From the NCBI RefSeq assembly GCF_018200035.1, contig NZ_CP073581.1, forward strand, positions 3,034,501 to 3,098,500: a stretch of 64,000 nt of DNA, in the 5' to 3' direction. The first letter of the stretch is position 1. Each line of letters begins with the position of its first letter. A program made the position numbers and the translations under genes. Origin of the DNA: Sulfitobacter albidus (lineage in GTDB: Bacteria; Pseudomonadota; Alphaproteobacteria; Rhodobacterales; Rhodobacteraceae). Shown piece by piece: positions 19,935 to 28,345 of the stretch. The notes beneath the pieces were generated by a model. It was not told the DNA's origin. It made no database searches and saw nothing but the letters and a program-made list of their open reading frames with translations.

Positions 19935-21789
19935 TTTTGACGTAGTAGTCATCGGTGGTGGACACGCTGGCGCGGACGCGGCGCATGCCGCTGCGCGTTG
20001 TGGCGCACGCACAGCCTTGGTCACGATGTCCGAAGAAACAATCGGGGTCATGTCCTGCAATCCTGCGATTGGTGGCCTTGGGAAAGGGCACTTGGTTCGG
20101 GAGATAGATGCTCTTGACGGCATTATGGGGCGTGCCGCAGATACGTCCGGTATACAGTTCCGGCTGCTAAACCGCCGCAAAGGCCCAGCCGTCCAGGGGC
20201 CAAGAACACAAGCCGATCGTGCGCTTTACCGCCAAAGTGTTCTGGCGCAACTCAAGCAGAACCCTAACCTTACCATCCTGTCCGGTGAGGTGGTTGATTT
20301 TCTTCTCGAGAAGGATGTCGTTTCCGGGGTGGTGCTTGCGGATGGAAGTCAATTGCGCGCCCCTTCAGTCGTTCTGACCACAGGCACGTTTCTGCGCGGC
20401 ATTATCCATATCGGAGATAAGCAGACCTCCGGCGGGCGCATGGGTGACCGCGCATCGACCAAGCTGGCGGAGCGTATTGACGATTTTGGCCTACCCCTTG
20501 GACGGCTAAAGACCGGCACACCCCCGCGTCTGGATAGCCGAACGATCAACTGGGAAGGATTAGAAAGCCAAGCTGCCGACAGTGATCCTACGTTATTTTC
20601 GTTCATGTCCAAGGAGATCGCGTGCCGCCAGATTTCCTGTGGTATTACGCATACAAATGAACGAACACATGACATCATTCGTAAGAATCTGGATAGATCA
20701 GCGATGTATGGCGGCCATATTGACGGGGTAGGTCCCCGCTATTGCCCGTCAATAGAGGATAAGGTGGTACGGTTCTCCGACAAGAATGCCCATCAGATTT
20801 TCCTTGAACCCGAAGGTTTGGACGATCCGACAATCTATCCAAACGGCATTTCGACTTCGCTTCCCGCTGATGTGCAAGAGGCGTATGTGTGTTCTATCGT
20901 CGGATTGGAGAATGTGAAAATTCTGCAGTTGGGCTATGCAATCGAATACGATTACGTTGATCCGCGCAGCCTTGATCCAACTCTGGCGCTCAAGGGGGTC
21001 GATGGATTGTTCCTTGCGGGGCAGATTAACGGGACGACCGGCTACGAAGAAGCAGCAGCTCAGGGATTGGTTGCGGGGCTCAACGCGGCTGCGCGGGCCC
21101 TCGGCCGTGATCGTGTAAGTTTCAGCCGCACGGACAGCTACATCGGGGTCATGATAGATGATCTTACAACGCGTGGTGTGACCGAGCCCTACCGGATGTT
21201 TACATCAAGGGCTGAATTCAGATTATCACTACGGGCCGATAACGCCGACCAGCGATTGACGCCAAAAGGTATCGACATCGGCTGTGTCTCGGACGACCGT
21301 CGCAAGGCCTTTGACCGGAAAATGGAAAAGCTGACGAGCTACCGGTCTCATCTTGAGGCTATTTCATTTACACCCAAAGAAGTCGCGGCAACGGGGATCA
21401 AGGTCAATCAGGACGGTCAACGGCGCAACGGGTTTCAGCTATTGGCTTTCCCGGATGTGACGCCGCATCATCTCGTCCAACTTGCACCCGAATTGGCCGC
21501 TACGGAACCTGAGATCGCAACTCAGATTGCCAGGGATGCGCTCTATGCGAACTATATCGGCCGTCAGGCGGGTGATGTTGAAAAATTACGCAAGGATGAG
21601 GCGCAGAAATTTCCGGCTGAGTTTAACTTTGACAGCATAGAGGGGCTTTCAAATGAGCTGAAGGCGAAACTGAAGGTTGCCCGCCCAGCCTCGATTGCCC
21701 AAGCTTCGCGGATTGACGGTATGACGCCGGCTGCTTTGACGTTGCTTTTGGCTGTGATCCAGAAGAGCAAACGGGCGCGGTCTGCATGA
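19927..21789 (+). CDS. mnmG: MnmG, FAD-dependent tRNA cmnm5U34 synthesis enzyme
   Basis: About 620 residues; partner of MnmE. The FAD-binding motif [19 protein letters not shown] lies at the N-terminus; the conserved family segments [13 protein letters not shown] and [14 protein letters not shown] follow. Two starts are possible, both in the parS site. TTG at 19918 gives a protein beginning FHVKHFD after Met, and GTG at 19927 begins at KHFD. I prefer GTG because GAGGG at 19913-19917 is 9 bases away from it but directly touches the TTG. The stop overlaps rsmG by 4 bases. Confidence 0.95.
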   Translation: MKHFDVVVIGGGHAGADAAHAAARCGARTALVTMSEETIGVMSCNPAIGGLGKGHLVREIDALDGIMGRAADTSGIQFRLLNRRKGPAVQGPRTQADRALYRQSVLAQLKQNPNLTILSGEVVDFLLEKDVVSGVVLADGSQLRAPSVVLTTGTFLRGIIHIGDKQTSGGRMGDRASTKLAERIDDFGLPLGRLKTGTPPRLDSRTINWEGLESQAADSDPTLFSFMSKEIACRQISCGITHTNERTHDIIRKNLDRSAMYGGHIDGVGPRYCPSIEDKVVRFSDKNAHQIFLEPEGLDDPTIYPNGISTSLPADVQEAYVCSIVGLENVKILQLGYAIEYDYVDPRSLDPTLALKGVDGLFLAGQINGTTGYEEAAAQGLVAGLNAAARALGRDRVSFSRTDSYIGVMIDDLTTRGVTEPYRMFTSRAEFRLSLRADNADQRLTPKGIDIGCVSDDRRKAFDRKMEKLTSYRSHLEAISFTPKEVAATGIKVNQDGQRRNGFQLLAFPDVTPHHLVQLAPELAATEPEIATQIARDALYANYIGRQAGDVEKLRKDEAQKFPAEFNFDSIEGLSNELKAKLKVARPASIAQASRIDGMTPAALTLLLAVIQKSKRARSA

Positions 21790-22394
21790 ACGAGGATATC
21801 TGTCTATCCAATGTTTCACGTGAAACATTCGCCCGCTTGAAAACGTTTGAAGGCCTGGTGGCGAAATGGACAAAGCGCATCAATTTAGTCTCCAAGTCCG
21901 ACTCAGCCGAAATTTGGCAGCGTCATATTCTGGATTCAGCCCAAATTTTTGATCTCGCGCCGCGCGAGGGGCTGTGGTTGGATATTGGAAGTGGAGGTGG
22001 TTTTCCCGGACTTGTATGCGCAATCCTTGACGCGGACGGTGGTCGTCGGGAATTTGCATTGGTCGACAGTGATCAGCGTAAATGTGCTTTTCTCCGGTCC
22101 GCTGCGCGAGAGCTTGATCTGAATGTGAAGGTTTATGCTGAGCGCATAGAAGAATTGCCGGCGCAGGGGGCGGCGGTCCTGTCGGCGCGGGCTTTAGGTC
22201 CCCTCGATACGCTCCTTGGTTTCGCCGAGCGTCACCTGGATCCTGGCGGAGTAGCGTTGTTTCCAAAAGGCGCGCGATGGGAAAAAGAGGTCGATGAAGC
22301 CCGCAACCAATGGTCATACGACCTCAAAACAACTACAAGTTTGACCAATCCCGATGCAACAATCCTGCGGATAACGGAGCTGACGCGTGCCTGA
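21786..22394 (+). CDS. rsmG: RsmG, 16S rRNA (guanine-527-N7)-methyltransferase
   Basis: A 202-residue SAM-dependent methyltransferase acting on 16S rRNA G527. The SAM-binding loop [17 protein letters not shown] is near residues 56-72. The N-terminal VSRET is encoded by a perfect parS site, a known feature of this gene near many origins. Its ATG overlaps the mnmG stop (ATGA), and its end overlaps the GTG start of parA by 8 bases. Confidence 0.95.
   Translation: MNEDICLSNVSRETFARLKTFEGLVAKWTKRINLVSKSDSAEIWQRHILDSAQIFDLAPREGLWLDIGSGGGFPGLVCAILDADGGRREFALVDSDQRKCAFLRSAARELDLNVKVYAERIEELPAQGAAVLSARALGPLDTLLGFAERHLDPGGVALFPKGARWEKEVDEARNQWSYDLKTTTSLTNPDATILRITELTRA
21812..21827. other. parS: parS centromere site 2
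   Basis: A second perfect TGTTTCACGTGAAACA, inside the rsmG coding sequence, 1.9 kb from site 1. Confidence 0.95.
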
Positions 22395-23214
22395 TTTTTC
22401 CCGGCCAGAAGGCCCTAAGATCGTATCCATCGCAAACCAGAAAGGCGGCGTGGGAAAAACGACGACGGCGATCAATCTTGCTGCAGCGCTCGTTGAAGAG
22501 GGGATGCGCGTCCTTGTCGTAGACCTTGATCCACAAGGGAATGCTTCGACTGGTTTGGGGATCGCCTTGGATGATCGTGAATTTACGACGTATGAGTTGC
22601 TGCTCGAAGATATTGACCTTCATGACGTGATTTTGAAAACACAGACCGACGGTTTGATGATTGTCCCCGCGACAGTCGATCTCAGCTCCGCCGACCTGGA
22701 GTTGCTAACGAACGAAAAGCGGAGCTTTTTGCTGCATGATGCGCTGCGCCAGACGCAGATGGATGAGTTTGACCTTGATTTCATCCTCATTGATTGTCCG
22801 CCATCGCTGAACTTGCTGACTGTTAACGCAATGATCGCGTCGCACTCCGTATTGATCCCGCTTCAGAGCGAATTTTTTGCTCTCGAAGGTTTGTCCCAGT
22901 TGATGCTTACAATCCGGGAAGTTCGCCAATCCGGGAACAAGGATTTGCGGATCGAAGGGGTCGTGCTGACAATGTATGACCGCCGGAATAATCTGTCTCA
23001 GCAGGTGGAGCAGGATGCCCGTGATAACCTCGGTGATCTGGTTTTCAAAACCATGATCCCGCGAAATGTTCGGGTGAGCGAAGCGCCCAGTTTTGCCATA
23101 CCCGTGCTCAGTTACGATTCGGCGTCGAAGGGGGCGGTCGCCTATCGAGCGCTGGCCCGTGAAGTCATCCAGAACAACAATATTCGCGAACCGGAGGTTG
23201 CAGATGTCGGATAA
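22387..23214 (+). CDS. parA: ParA, chromosome partitioning ATPase
   Basis: A 275-residue ParA/Soj-type ATPase that binds DNA non-specifically and moves ParB-parS complexes to the cell poles. The deviant Walker A KGGVGKTT lies at residues 19-26, motif A' is VVDLDPQGN and Walker B is FILIDCPPSLNLL. It starts at GTG 22387, overlapping rsmG by 8 bases, and overlaps parB by 11 bases at its end, so the three genes are coupled. Confidence 0.96.
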   Translation: MPDFSRPEGPKIVSIANQKGGVGKTTTAINLAAALVEEGMRVLVVDLDPQGNASTGLGIALDDREFTTYELLLEDIDLHDVILKTQTDGLMIVPATVDLSSADLELLTNEKRSFLLHDALRQTQMDEFDLDFILIDCPPSLNLLTVNAMIASHSVLIPLQSEFFALEGLSQLMLTIREVRQSGNKDLRIEGVVLTMYDRRNNLSQQVEQDARDNLGDLVFKTMIPRNVRVSEAPSFAIPVLSYDSASKGAVAYRALAREVIQNNNIREPEVADVG

Positions 23215-24100
23215 GCAGGAACGCAAGCGGGGTCTGGGGCGTGGGTTATCTGCCCTCATGGCCGACGTGAATGAGACAGAGACGGCGGCCGCGCGTGGTC
23301 CGGTAGCCGCGGATCAGACCGTTCCGATTGAACAGATCTCTCCCAATCCAGAGCAGCCGCGAAAGCAGTTCAGCCAATCCGATCTGGATGATCTTGCAAA
23401 TTCGATCCGTGAAAAAGGGGTTCTGCAGCCGCTGATTGTGCGGCAGACGGGTCCGCAAAGTTATGAGATCGTGGCGGGTGAGCGGCGCTGGCGCGCGGCA
23501 CAAATGGCGCAGCAACATCGGCTGCCGGTGATTGTGCGCAGCTATTCTGATACCGAAGTTCTGGAAGTCGCGATCATAGAGAATATCCAGCGGGCTGATT
23601 TGAACGCTGCGGAAGAAGCCGCTGGATACAAGCAGCTGATGGATCGTTTCGGGCATACACAGGAGAAACTGGCAGAGGCATTGGGCAAAAGCCGCAGCCA
23701 TATCGCAAATCTCTTGCGTTTGCTTAATCTGCCTGAGGGGGTGCTGGATCTTCTGCGCAAAGGAGAGCTGAGTGCTGGCCACGCACGGGCATTGATCCCC
23801 GCGCGGGATCCGATGAAACTGGCGCAGCAAATCTTAAAGGGCGGTCTTTCCGTTCGCGCCACCGAAGCACTTGTGAAACAGGAACAGGCGGGCGATCGTC
23901 CCGACACGTCAAAATCGGCAAGTGCTCCGCAACCTGAAAAGGATGCCGATACTGTTGCGCTGGAGAATGATCTGTCTGCCAATCTTGGAATGAGGGTTAC
24001 GTTGACGCACAAACCAGGGCAGGAAGCGGGCCAGTTGACACTAAGCTACAAATCGCTGGATCAACTGGATGAACTTTGCCGTCTCTTGAGTGGAAGCTAG
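23204..24100 (+). CDS. parB: ParB, parS-binding partition protein
   Basis: A 298-residue CTP-dependent DNA clamp that loads at parS. The N-terminal sequence RKRGLGRGLSALM is the ParA-interacting peptide. ISPNPEQPRKQF, then GERRWRAAQMA (CTP-binding boxes) and the helix-turn-helix HTQEKLAEALGKSRSHIANLL follow, with a C-terminal dimer domain. ATG at 23204 lies inside the end of parA. Its stop overlaps the convergent hemW by 4 bases. Confidence 0.96.
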   Translation: MSDKQERKRGLGRGLSALMADVNETETAAARGPVAADQTVPIEQISPNPEQPRKQFSQSDLDDLANSIREKGVLQPLIVRQTGPQSYEIVAGERRWRAAQMAQQHRLPVIVRSYSDTEVLEVAIIENIQRADLNAAEEAAGYKQLMDRFGHTQEKLAEALGKSRSHIANLLRLLNLPEGVLDLLRKGELSAGHARALIPARDPMKLAQQILKGGLSVRATEALVKQEQAGDRPDTSKSASAPQPEKDADTVALENDLSANLGMRVTLTHKPGQEAGQLTLSYKSLDQLDELCRLLSGS

Positions 24101-25254
24101 TCCCTCAACAGCGCTTCGATAACCGAATTCAATATGCTAAACCCCTGATCTGTAACGATTAAACGATCATCTTGAAGGGAAATCATCCCGATTTCCGCTA
24201 GATGTTCGATAGCTTCTGGAGCAAGGGGGGATCCGGCAAGCGCCGCGTAGCGGGAAAGGCTGATGCCCTCCCGCAGACGCAATCCCATCAGGAGGAATTC
24301 TGTCCGCGCATCCTCTCGGCTGAGCGCTTCAAGGGATTGTTCGGACGCGCCACTTTCCACTGCGTCGAGCCAGCGTTTGGGATTGCTGTAACAAAAGGTC
24401 GCGTGGCGCGTACCATCAAGTGTGACCCGTCCGTGCGCCCCCGGCCCGATCCCCAGATAATCGCCGTAACGCCAGTAGATCAGATTGTGCCGCGATTGCG
24501 CCCCGTCCCGCGCGTGATTGGAAACCTCGTAGGCGGGCATCCCGGCGGCGGCGCAGATCTCTTGCGTGGCGTCGAACATGTCAGCGCCAAGGTCATCACC
24601 GGGCAAACCACGTAATTTTCCTAGCGCATAGCGGTCGCCAAACGCCGTGCCGTCCTCGATCGTCAATTGATAGAGGGAGAGGTGGTCGATCGACATCTCC
24701 AACGCCCGGCGCAGTTCCGCCTGCCAATCCGCAAGGGGCTGATCCTGTCGCGCGTAGATCAGATCGAAGCTGACCCGCTCGAATACGCTGCGAGCCGTCT
24801 CAAATGCCTGTTGCGCCTCCGCGACAGAGTGTAGACGCCCCAGACGCCGGAGATCAGCATCGTTCAATGCTTGTATGCCCATCGATACGCGGGATACGCC
24901 GCCTTCCCGGTAGGCCCGAAACCGACCTGCCTCTACAGAGCTGGGATTGGCCTCCAGTGTGATTTCCAGATCATTTGCCGTTGGCCACAAGCGCCGGATG
25001 TCGGCGATGACTTCTGCGGTTGTCTCCGGGTCCATAAGGCTTGGTGTGCCGCCCCCGAAAAAGACGGAATTGACGACGCGCCCTTGTGTCAGCGCAGCAT
25101 AGCGTTTCAACTCTGCCAGATAGGCAGCCTTCCACGCCGCTTGGTCAATGTGGCGCGCAACGTGGCTGTTGAAATCGCAGTAGGGGCATTTCGCCTCGCA
25201 AAACGGCCAGTGGATATAGATCGCAAAGCCGCCTTGCCGCCAGTCATCCGTCAA
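24097..25254 (-). CDS. hemW: HemW-like radical SAM protein
   Basis: A 385-residue member of the oxygen-independent coproporphyrinogen oxidase-like group, now regarded as heme chaperones (HemW). The radical SAM cluster CxxxCxxC is Cys19, Cys23, Cys26 (FCEAKCPYC), and GGGTPSLM is the SAM-binding loop. I see no extra features that would make it a true HemN, so heme delivery is inferred from family knowledge. It is the last gene of the minus-strand set rph-rdgB-hemW and overlaps rdgB by 11 bases. Confidence 0.9.
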   Translation of the reverse strand: MTDDWRQGGFAIYIHWPFCEAKCPYCDFNSHVARHIDQAAWKAAYLAELKRYAALTQGRVVNSVFFGGGTPSLMDPETTAEVIADIRRLWPTANDLEITLEANPSSVEAGRFRAYREGGVSRVSMGIQALNDADLRRLGRLHSVAEAQQAFETARSVFERVSFDLIYARQDQPLADWQAELRRALEMSIDHLSLYQLTIEDGTAFGDRYALGKLRGLPGDDLGADMFDATQEICAAAGMPAYEVSNHARDGAQSRHNLIYWRYGDYLGIGPGAHGRVTLDGTRHATFCYSNPKRWLDAVESGASEQSLEALSREDARTEFLLMGLRLREGISLSRYAALAGSPLAPEAIEHLAEIGMISLQDDRLIVTDQGFSILNSVIEALLRD

Positions 25255-25858
25255 AGCATTTGGCCATCAGCTTTTTGAACGCATCGGCGCGGTGGCTGAT
25301 GGCGTTCTTTTCCTCGTGGCTCATCTCGGCAAAGGTGCGTGTCTCGCCCAGCGGCTGAAAGATTGGATCGTAGCCATGGCCGGTTTGCCCGCGCATGGGC
25401 CAGACAAAATGCCCATCGACGCGCCCTTCAACAATCTCCTCGTGCCCGTCAGGCCAGGCGAGTACGAGCGTGGCGCAGAACCGGGCAAACCTTGGCTGTG
25501 GTGCCTCGGCCTTCTCCAATAGATCATGCGTCTTTTCCATTGCCATTACAAAATCGCGTCCGTTGGGTGTTTCGGCCCAATCGGCGGTATAGACGCCGGG
25601 TGCACCGCCCAAGGCTGCCACCTCGATCCCGCTGTCGTCGGCGAGGGCAGGCAGCCCGGTGGCGGCAACGGCGGCGCGCGCCTTGATCCGGGCGTTGCCG
25701 ATGAAGGCATCCTCTGTCTCTTCCGGCTCAGAGAGGTTCATTTCGGCGGCGCCGACCACGGTGATGCCACGCGGGCCAAACAGCTCGGCCATTTCTTCAA
25801 GCTTGCCCGCGTTATGGGTGGCGATCAGCAGGCGGTTGCCGTCGAAACGTCGACTCAT
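25244..25858 (-). CDS. rdgB: RdgB/HAM1 non-canonical purine NTP pyrophosphatase
   Basis: A 204-residue house-cleaning enzyme that removes dITP, XTP and ITP from the nucleotide pool. The family start [14 protein letters not shown] and the signature [21 protein letters not shown] (cited within 21) are complete, and the C-terminal [11 protein letters not shown] is typical. Its start overlaps the rph stop by 4 bases. Confidence 0.95.
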   Translation of the reverse strand: MSRRFDGNRLLIATHNAGKLEEMAELFGPRGITVVGAAEMNLSEPEETEDAFIGNARIKARAAVAATGLPALADDSGIEVAALGGAPGVYTADWAETPNGRDFVMAMEKTHDLLEKAEAPQPRFARFCATLVLAWPDGHEEIVEGRVDGHFVWPMRGQTGHGYDPIFQPLGETRTFAEMSHEEKNAISHRADAFKKLMAKCFDG

Positions 25859-26568
25859 TTGGTGACGTCCAGCTGCATCGCAGTCAGCTCAGCCACGCCT
25901 TTTTCGGCAAGATCGATCAGCGCGTTCATCTGCTCGCGGGTATAGGTCGCGCCTTCAGCGCTCATCTGGGTTTCGATCATCTGGCCGCTTTGGGTCATGA
26001 TGAAATTACCGTCCACACCGGCCTCGGAATCCTCGGGGTAGTCGAGGTCAAGCACGGGCTGGCCCGCGTAGATGCCGCAGCTGATCGCGGCAACCGGGTC
26101 CGTCATCGGGTCGGATATCACATCGCCTGCCTTCATCAACTTGTTCACCGCCAGCCGTAGCGCAATCCAGCCGCCGGTGATCGACGCGCAGCGTGTCCCG
26201 CCGTCGGCCTGCAGCACGTCGCAATCTACGGTGATCTGCCGCTCACCCAAGGCGGAGCGGTCCACACCCGCCCGCAAGCTGCGCCCAATCAGACGCTGAA
26301 TTTCAACCGTGCGTCCGCCTTGCTTGCCCGATGCCGCCTCGCGGCGCATCCGGGTATTGGTCGCGCGGGGCAACATGCCGTATTCTGCCGTGACCCAGCC
26401 CAGCCCTGACCCCTTGATGAACGGGGGCACGCGCGCCTCGATGGAGGCGGTGCACAGCACATGCGTATCGCCCATCTTGATCAGGGCCGATCCTTCGGCG
26501 TGTTTGGTAAAACCCACCTCGACCGAGACTTCCCGCATTTCGTCCAATTTCCGACCGGAGGGGCGCAT
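25855..26568 (-). CDS. rph: Ribonuclease PH
   Basis: A 237-residue phosphorolytic 3'-5' exoribonuclease that trims tRNA precursors. It begins [12 protein letters not shown], the standard start. The segments [22 protein letters not shown] and [14 protein letters not shown] (phosphate and RNA site) are intact. The frame is open far upstream, but similarity starts at 26568 with AAGGAA before the ATG. It diverges from hrcA across a 78-base gap. Confidence 0.95.
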   Translation of the reverse strand: MRPSGRKLDEMREVSVEVGFTKHAEGSALIKMGDTHVLCTASIEARVPPFIKGSGLGWVTAEYGMLPRATNTRMRREAASGKQGGRTVEIQRLIGRSLRAGVDRSALGERQITVDCDVLQADGGTRCASITGGWIALRLAVNKLMKAGDVISDPMTDPVAAISCGIYAGQPVLDLDYPEDSEAGVDGNFIMTQSGQMIETQMSAEGATYTREQMNALIDLAEKGVAELTAMQLDVTK

Positions 26569-26646
26569 GGTGTTCTTCCTTTTCCAAGTTCGATCACCGG
26601 GATACCGCCCGATCCCTTGCGGATGCAACCCCCGCGCCTTTAATGT

Positions 26647-27717
26647 ATGGGTATGAGTGAACAAAGCGGAATTTTGCAGGAGATGAACGACCGCTCGCGC
26701 GAGGTCTTTCGCCGCGTGGTCGAAGGGTATCTGGCGAGCGGTGATCCCGTGGGGTCGCGCACGCTGACCCGTGATTTTTCGGAAAAGGTCAGCGCGGCGA
26801 CCATCCGCAACACCATGCAGGATCTTGAGTACCTCGGTCTGCTCAACAGCCCGCACGCCAGTGCCGGACGTGTGCCGACGCAGATGGGCCTGCGGATGTT
26901 TGTCGATGGGTTGCTGGAGGTCGGCGACCTTGATGATCGCGACCGTGCCCAGATGGATGCGACCGCGGCCAGCAATTCCGACGATGTCTCGGGAATTCTG
27001 GACCGCGTTGGCTCTGCCCTGTCCGGCGTCACGCAGGGTGCTTCGCTGGTACTTGCGCCAAAACATGAGGCACCGATCAGGCACATCGAATTCGTCTCGC
27101 TCGCCCATGATCGGGCTTTGGCCGTACTCGTGTTCTCCGACGGTCACGTAGAAAACCGCCTGTTTCACCCGCCAGCGGGCCAAACCCCGTCGTCCATGCG
27201 CGAGGCGGCGAATTTTCTCAATGCGATCATCGAAGGCAAAACGCTGAGCGAGCTGCAATCGACGATCCAACGCGAGATGGCGACGCGACGGCAGGAGATT
27301 GATACGCTCGCCGCCGAGTTGGTGGAAAGTGGTACTGTCATCTGGGAGGGTGGCGAAGGTCAGCCAGAGCGTCTCATCGTGCGCGGCCGCTCCAATCTGC
27401 TGACAGACCGGAGCGAGGCGGCGGATCTTGATCGCATCCGCACGCTCTTTGACGATCTGGAACGCAAACGCGATATCGCCGATTTCCTCGAACTGGCCGA
27501 GGACGGTGACGGCGTGCGCATTTTTATCGGGTCGGAGAACAAACTTTTCTCACTTTCGGGTTCCTCTTTGGTGGTTTCCCCATATATGAACTCGGATCGA
27601 AAGATTGTGGGCGCGGTCGGGGTTATCGGCCCCACGCGCCTGAACTATGGACGCATCGTGCCGATTGTGAACTACACGGCGCAACTGGTCGGGAAACTGA
27701 TTTCCGACCGGAGTTAG
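26647..27717 (+). CDS. hrcA: HrcA heat-inducible transcription repressor
   Basis: A 356-residue repressor that binds the CIRCE element in front of heat-shock genes. The N-terminal winged helix ([20 protein letters not shown], then [18 protein letters not shown]) is followed by a GAF-like domain and the conserved C-terminal [14 protein letters not shown]. Two in-frame ATGs occur at 26647 and 26653. No CIRCE repeat (TTAGCACTC-N9-GAGTGCTAA) was seen upstream, so it does not look self-repressed here. grpE follows by 9 bases. Confidence 0.95.
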   Translation: MGMSEQSGILQEMNDRSREVFRRVVEGYLASGDPVGSRTLTRDFSEKVSAATIRNTMQDLEYLGLLNSPHASAGRVPTQMGLRMFVDGLLEVGDLDDRDRAQMDATAASNSDDVSGILDRVGSALSGVTQGASLVLAPKHEAPIRHIEFVSLAHDRALAVLVFSDGHVENRLFHPPAGQTPSSMREAANFLNAIIEGKTLSELQSTIQREMATRRQEIDTLAAELVESGTVIWEGGEGQPERLIVRGRSNLLTDRSEAADLDRIRTLFDDLERKRDIADFLELAEDGDGVRIFIGSENKLFSLSGSSLVVSPYMNSDRKIVGAVGVIGPTRLNYGRIVPIVNYTAQLVGKLISDRS

Positions 27718-27726
27718 AGGTGGAAA

Positions 27727-28287
27727 ATGGCAGACCCGAAAGAAGACGATTTCCTGGACGATCCCGAAGCAGCCGAGGCAGAAGCCTACGCCGAGGAGAT
27801 GGAAGAGATCGACGAGGGTGAGCTGGCGCTGGAAGAGATCATCGCCGAGCGGGACCAGTACAAGGACCGCTTCATGCGCGCCCTTGCTGACGCGGAGAAC
27901 GCGCGCAAACGCTCCGAAAAGGATAGGCGCGAGGCCGAGAACTACGGCGGATCCAAGCTCGCCCGCGACATGTTGCCGGTCTACGACAACATGAAACGCG
28001 CGCTTGAAGCGGCTACCGAAGAGCAGCGCACGATTTCAGGTCCGTTGCTCGAAGGGATCGAACTGACGATGCGCGAGCTGCTGAATGTCTTCAAGAAGCA
28101 CGGCATCGACATCATCGCGCCCGAGGTCGGGGATCGTTTTGATCCCAAGGTACATCAGGCCATGTTTGAGGCGCCCGTGCCGGATACCAAGGCAGGCGAC
28201 ATCATCCAGGTCGCCGCCGAAGGGTTCATGCTGCACGATCGCCTGCTGCGCCCGGCGCAGGTTGGCGTGTCGTCCATGACGGGCTGA
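27727..28287 (+). CDS. grpE: GrpE nucleotide exchange factor
   Basis: A 186-residue dimeric exchange factor for DnaK. It has an acidic disordered N-terminus, a long coiled coil (about residues 35-90) and a C-terminal beta wing (GDRFDPKVHQAMFEAPVPDT, then VAAEGFMLHDRLLRPAQV). It is co-transcribed with hrcA and closed by the bidirectional hairpin at 28311-28345. Confidence 0.96.
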   Translation: MADPKEDDFLDDPEAAEAEAYAEEMEEIDEGELALEEIIAERDQYKDRFMRALADAENARKRSEKDRREAENYGGSKLARDMLPVYDNMKRALEAATEEQRTISGPLLEGIELTMRELLNVFKKHGIDIIAPEVGDRFDPKVHQAMFEAPVPDTKAGDIIQVAAEGFMLHDRLLRPAQVGVSSMTG

Positions 28288-28310
28288 TCCGGCGCTTTCG
28301 CAATTCTTGG

Positions 28311-28345
28311 AGAGGCGGCAAGGTTACTCCTTTGCCGCCTCTTTC
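28311..28345. terminator. Bidirectional terminator between grpE and mutS
   Basis: A perfect 10-base stem AGAGGCGGCA / TGCCGCCTCT with a 12-base loop and a short T run on the plus strand. It overlaps the last codons of mutS on the other strand. Confidence 0.75.

Noticed and set aside
26569..26646. CIRCE element expected before hrcA
   Set aside because: No TTAGCACTC/GAGTGCTAA repeat is present in the gap; a weak CTTGCGG-N14-CCTTTA pair would place the transcript start on the start codon, so I did not list it as a promoter.
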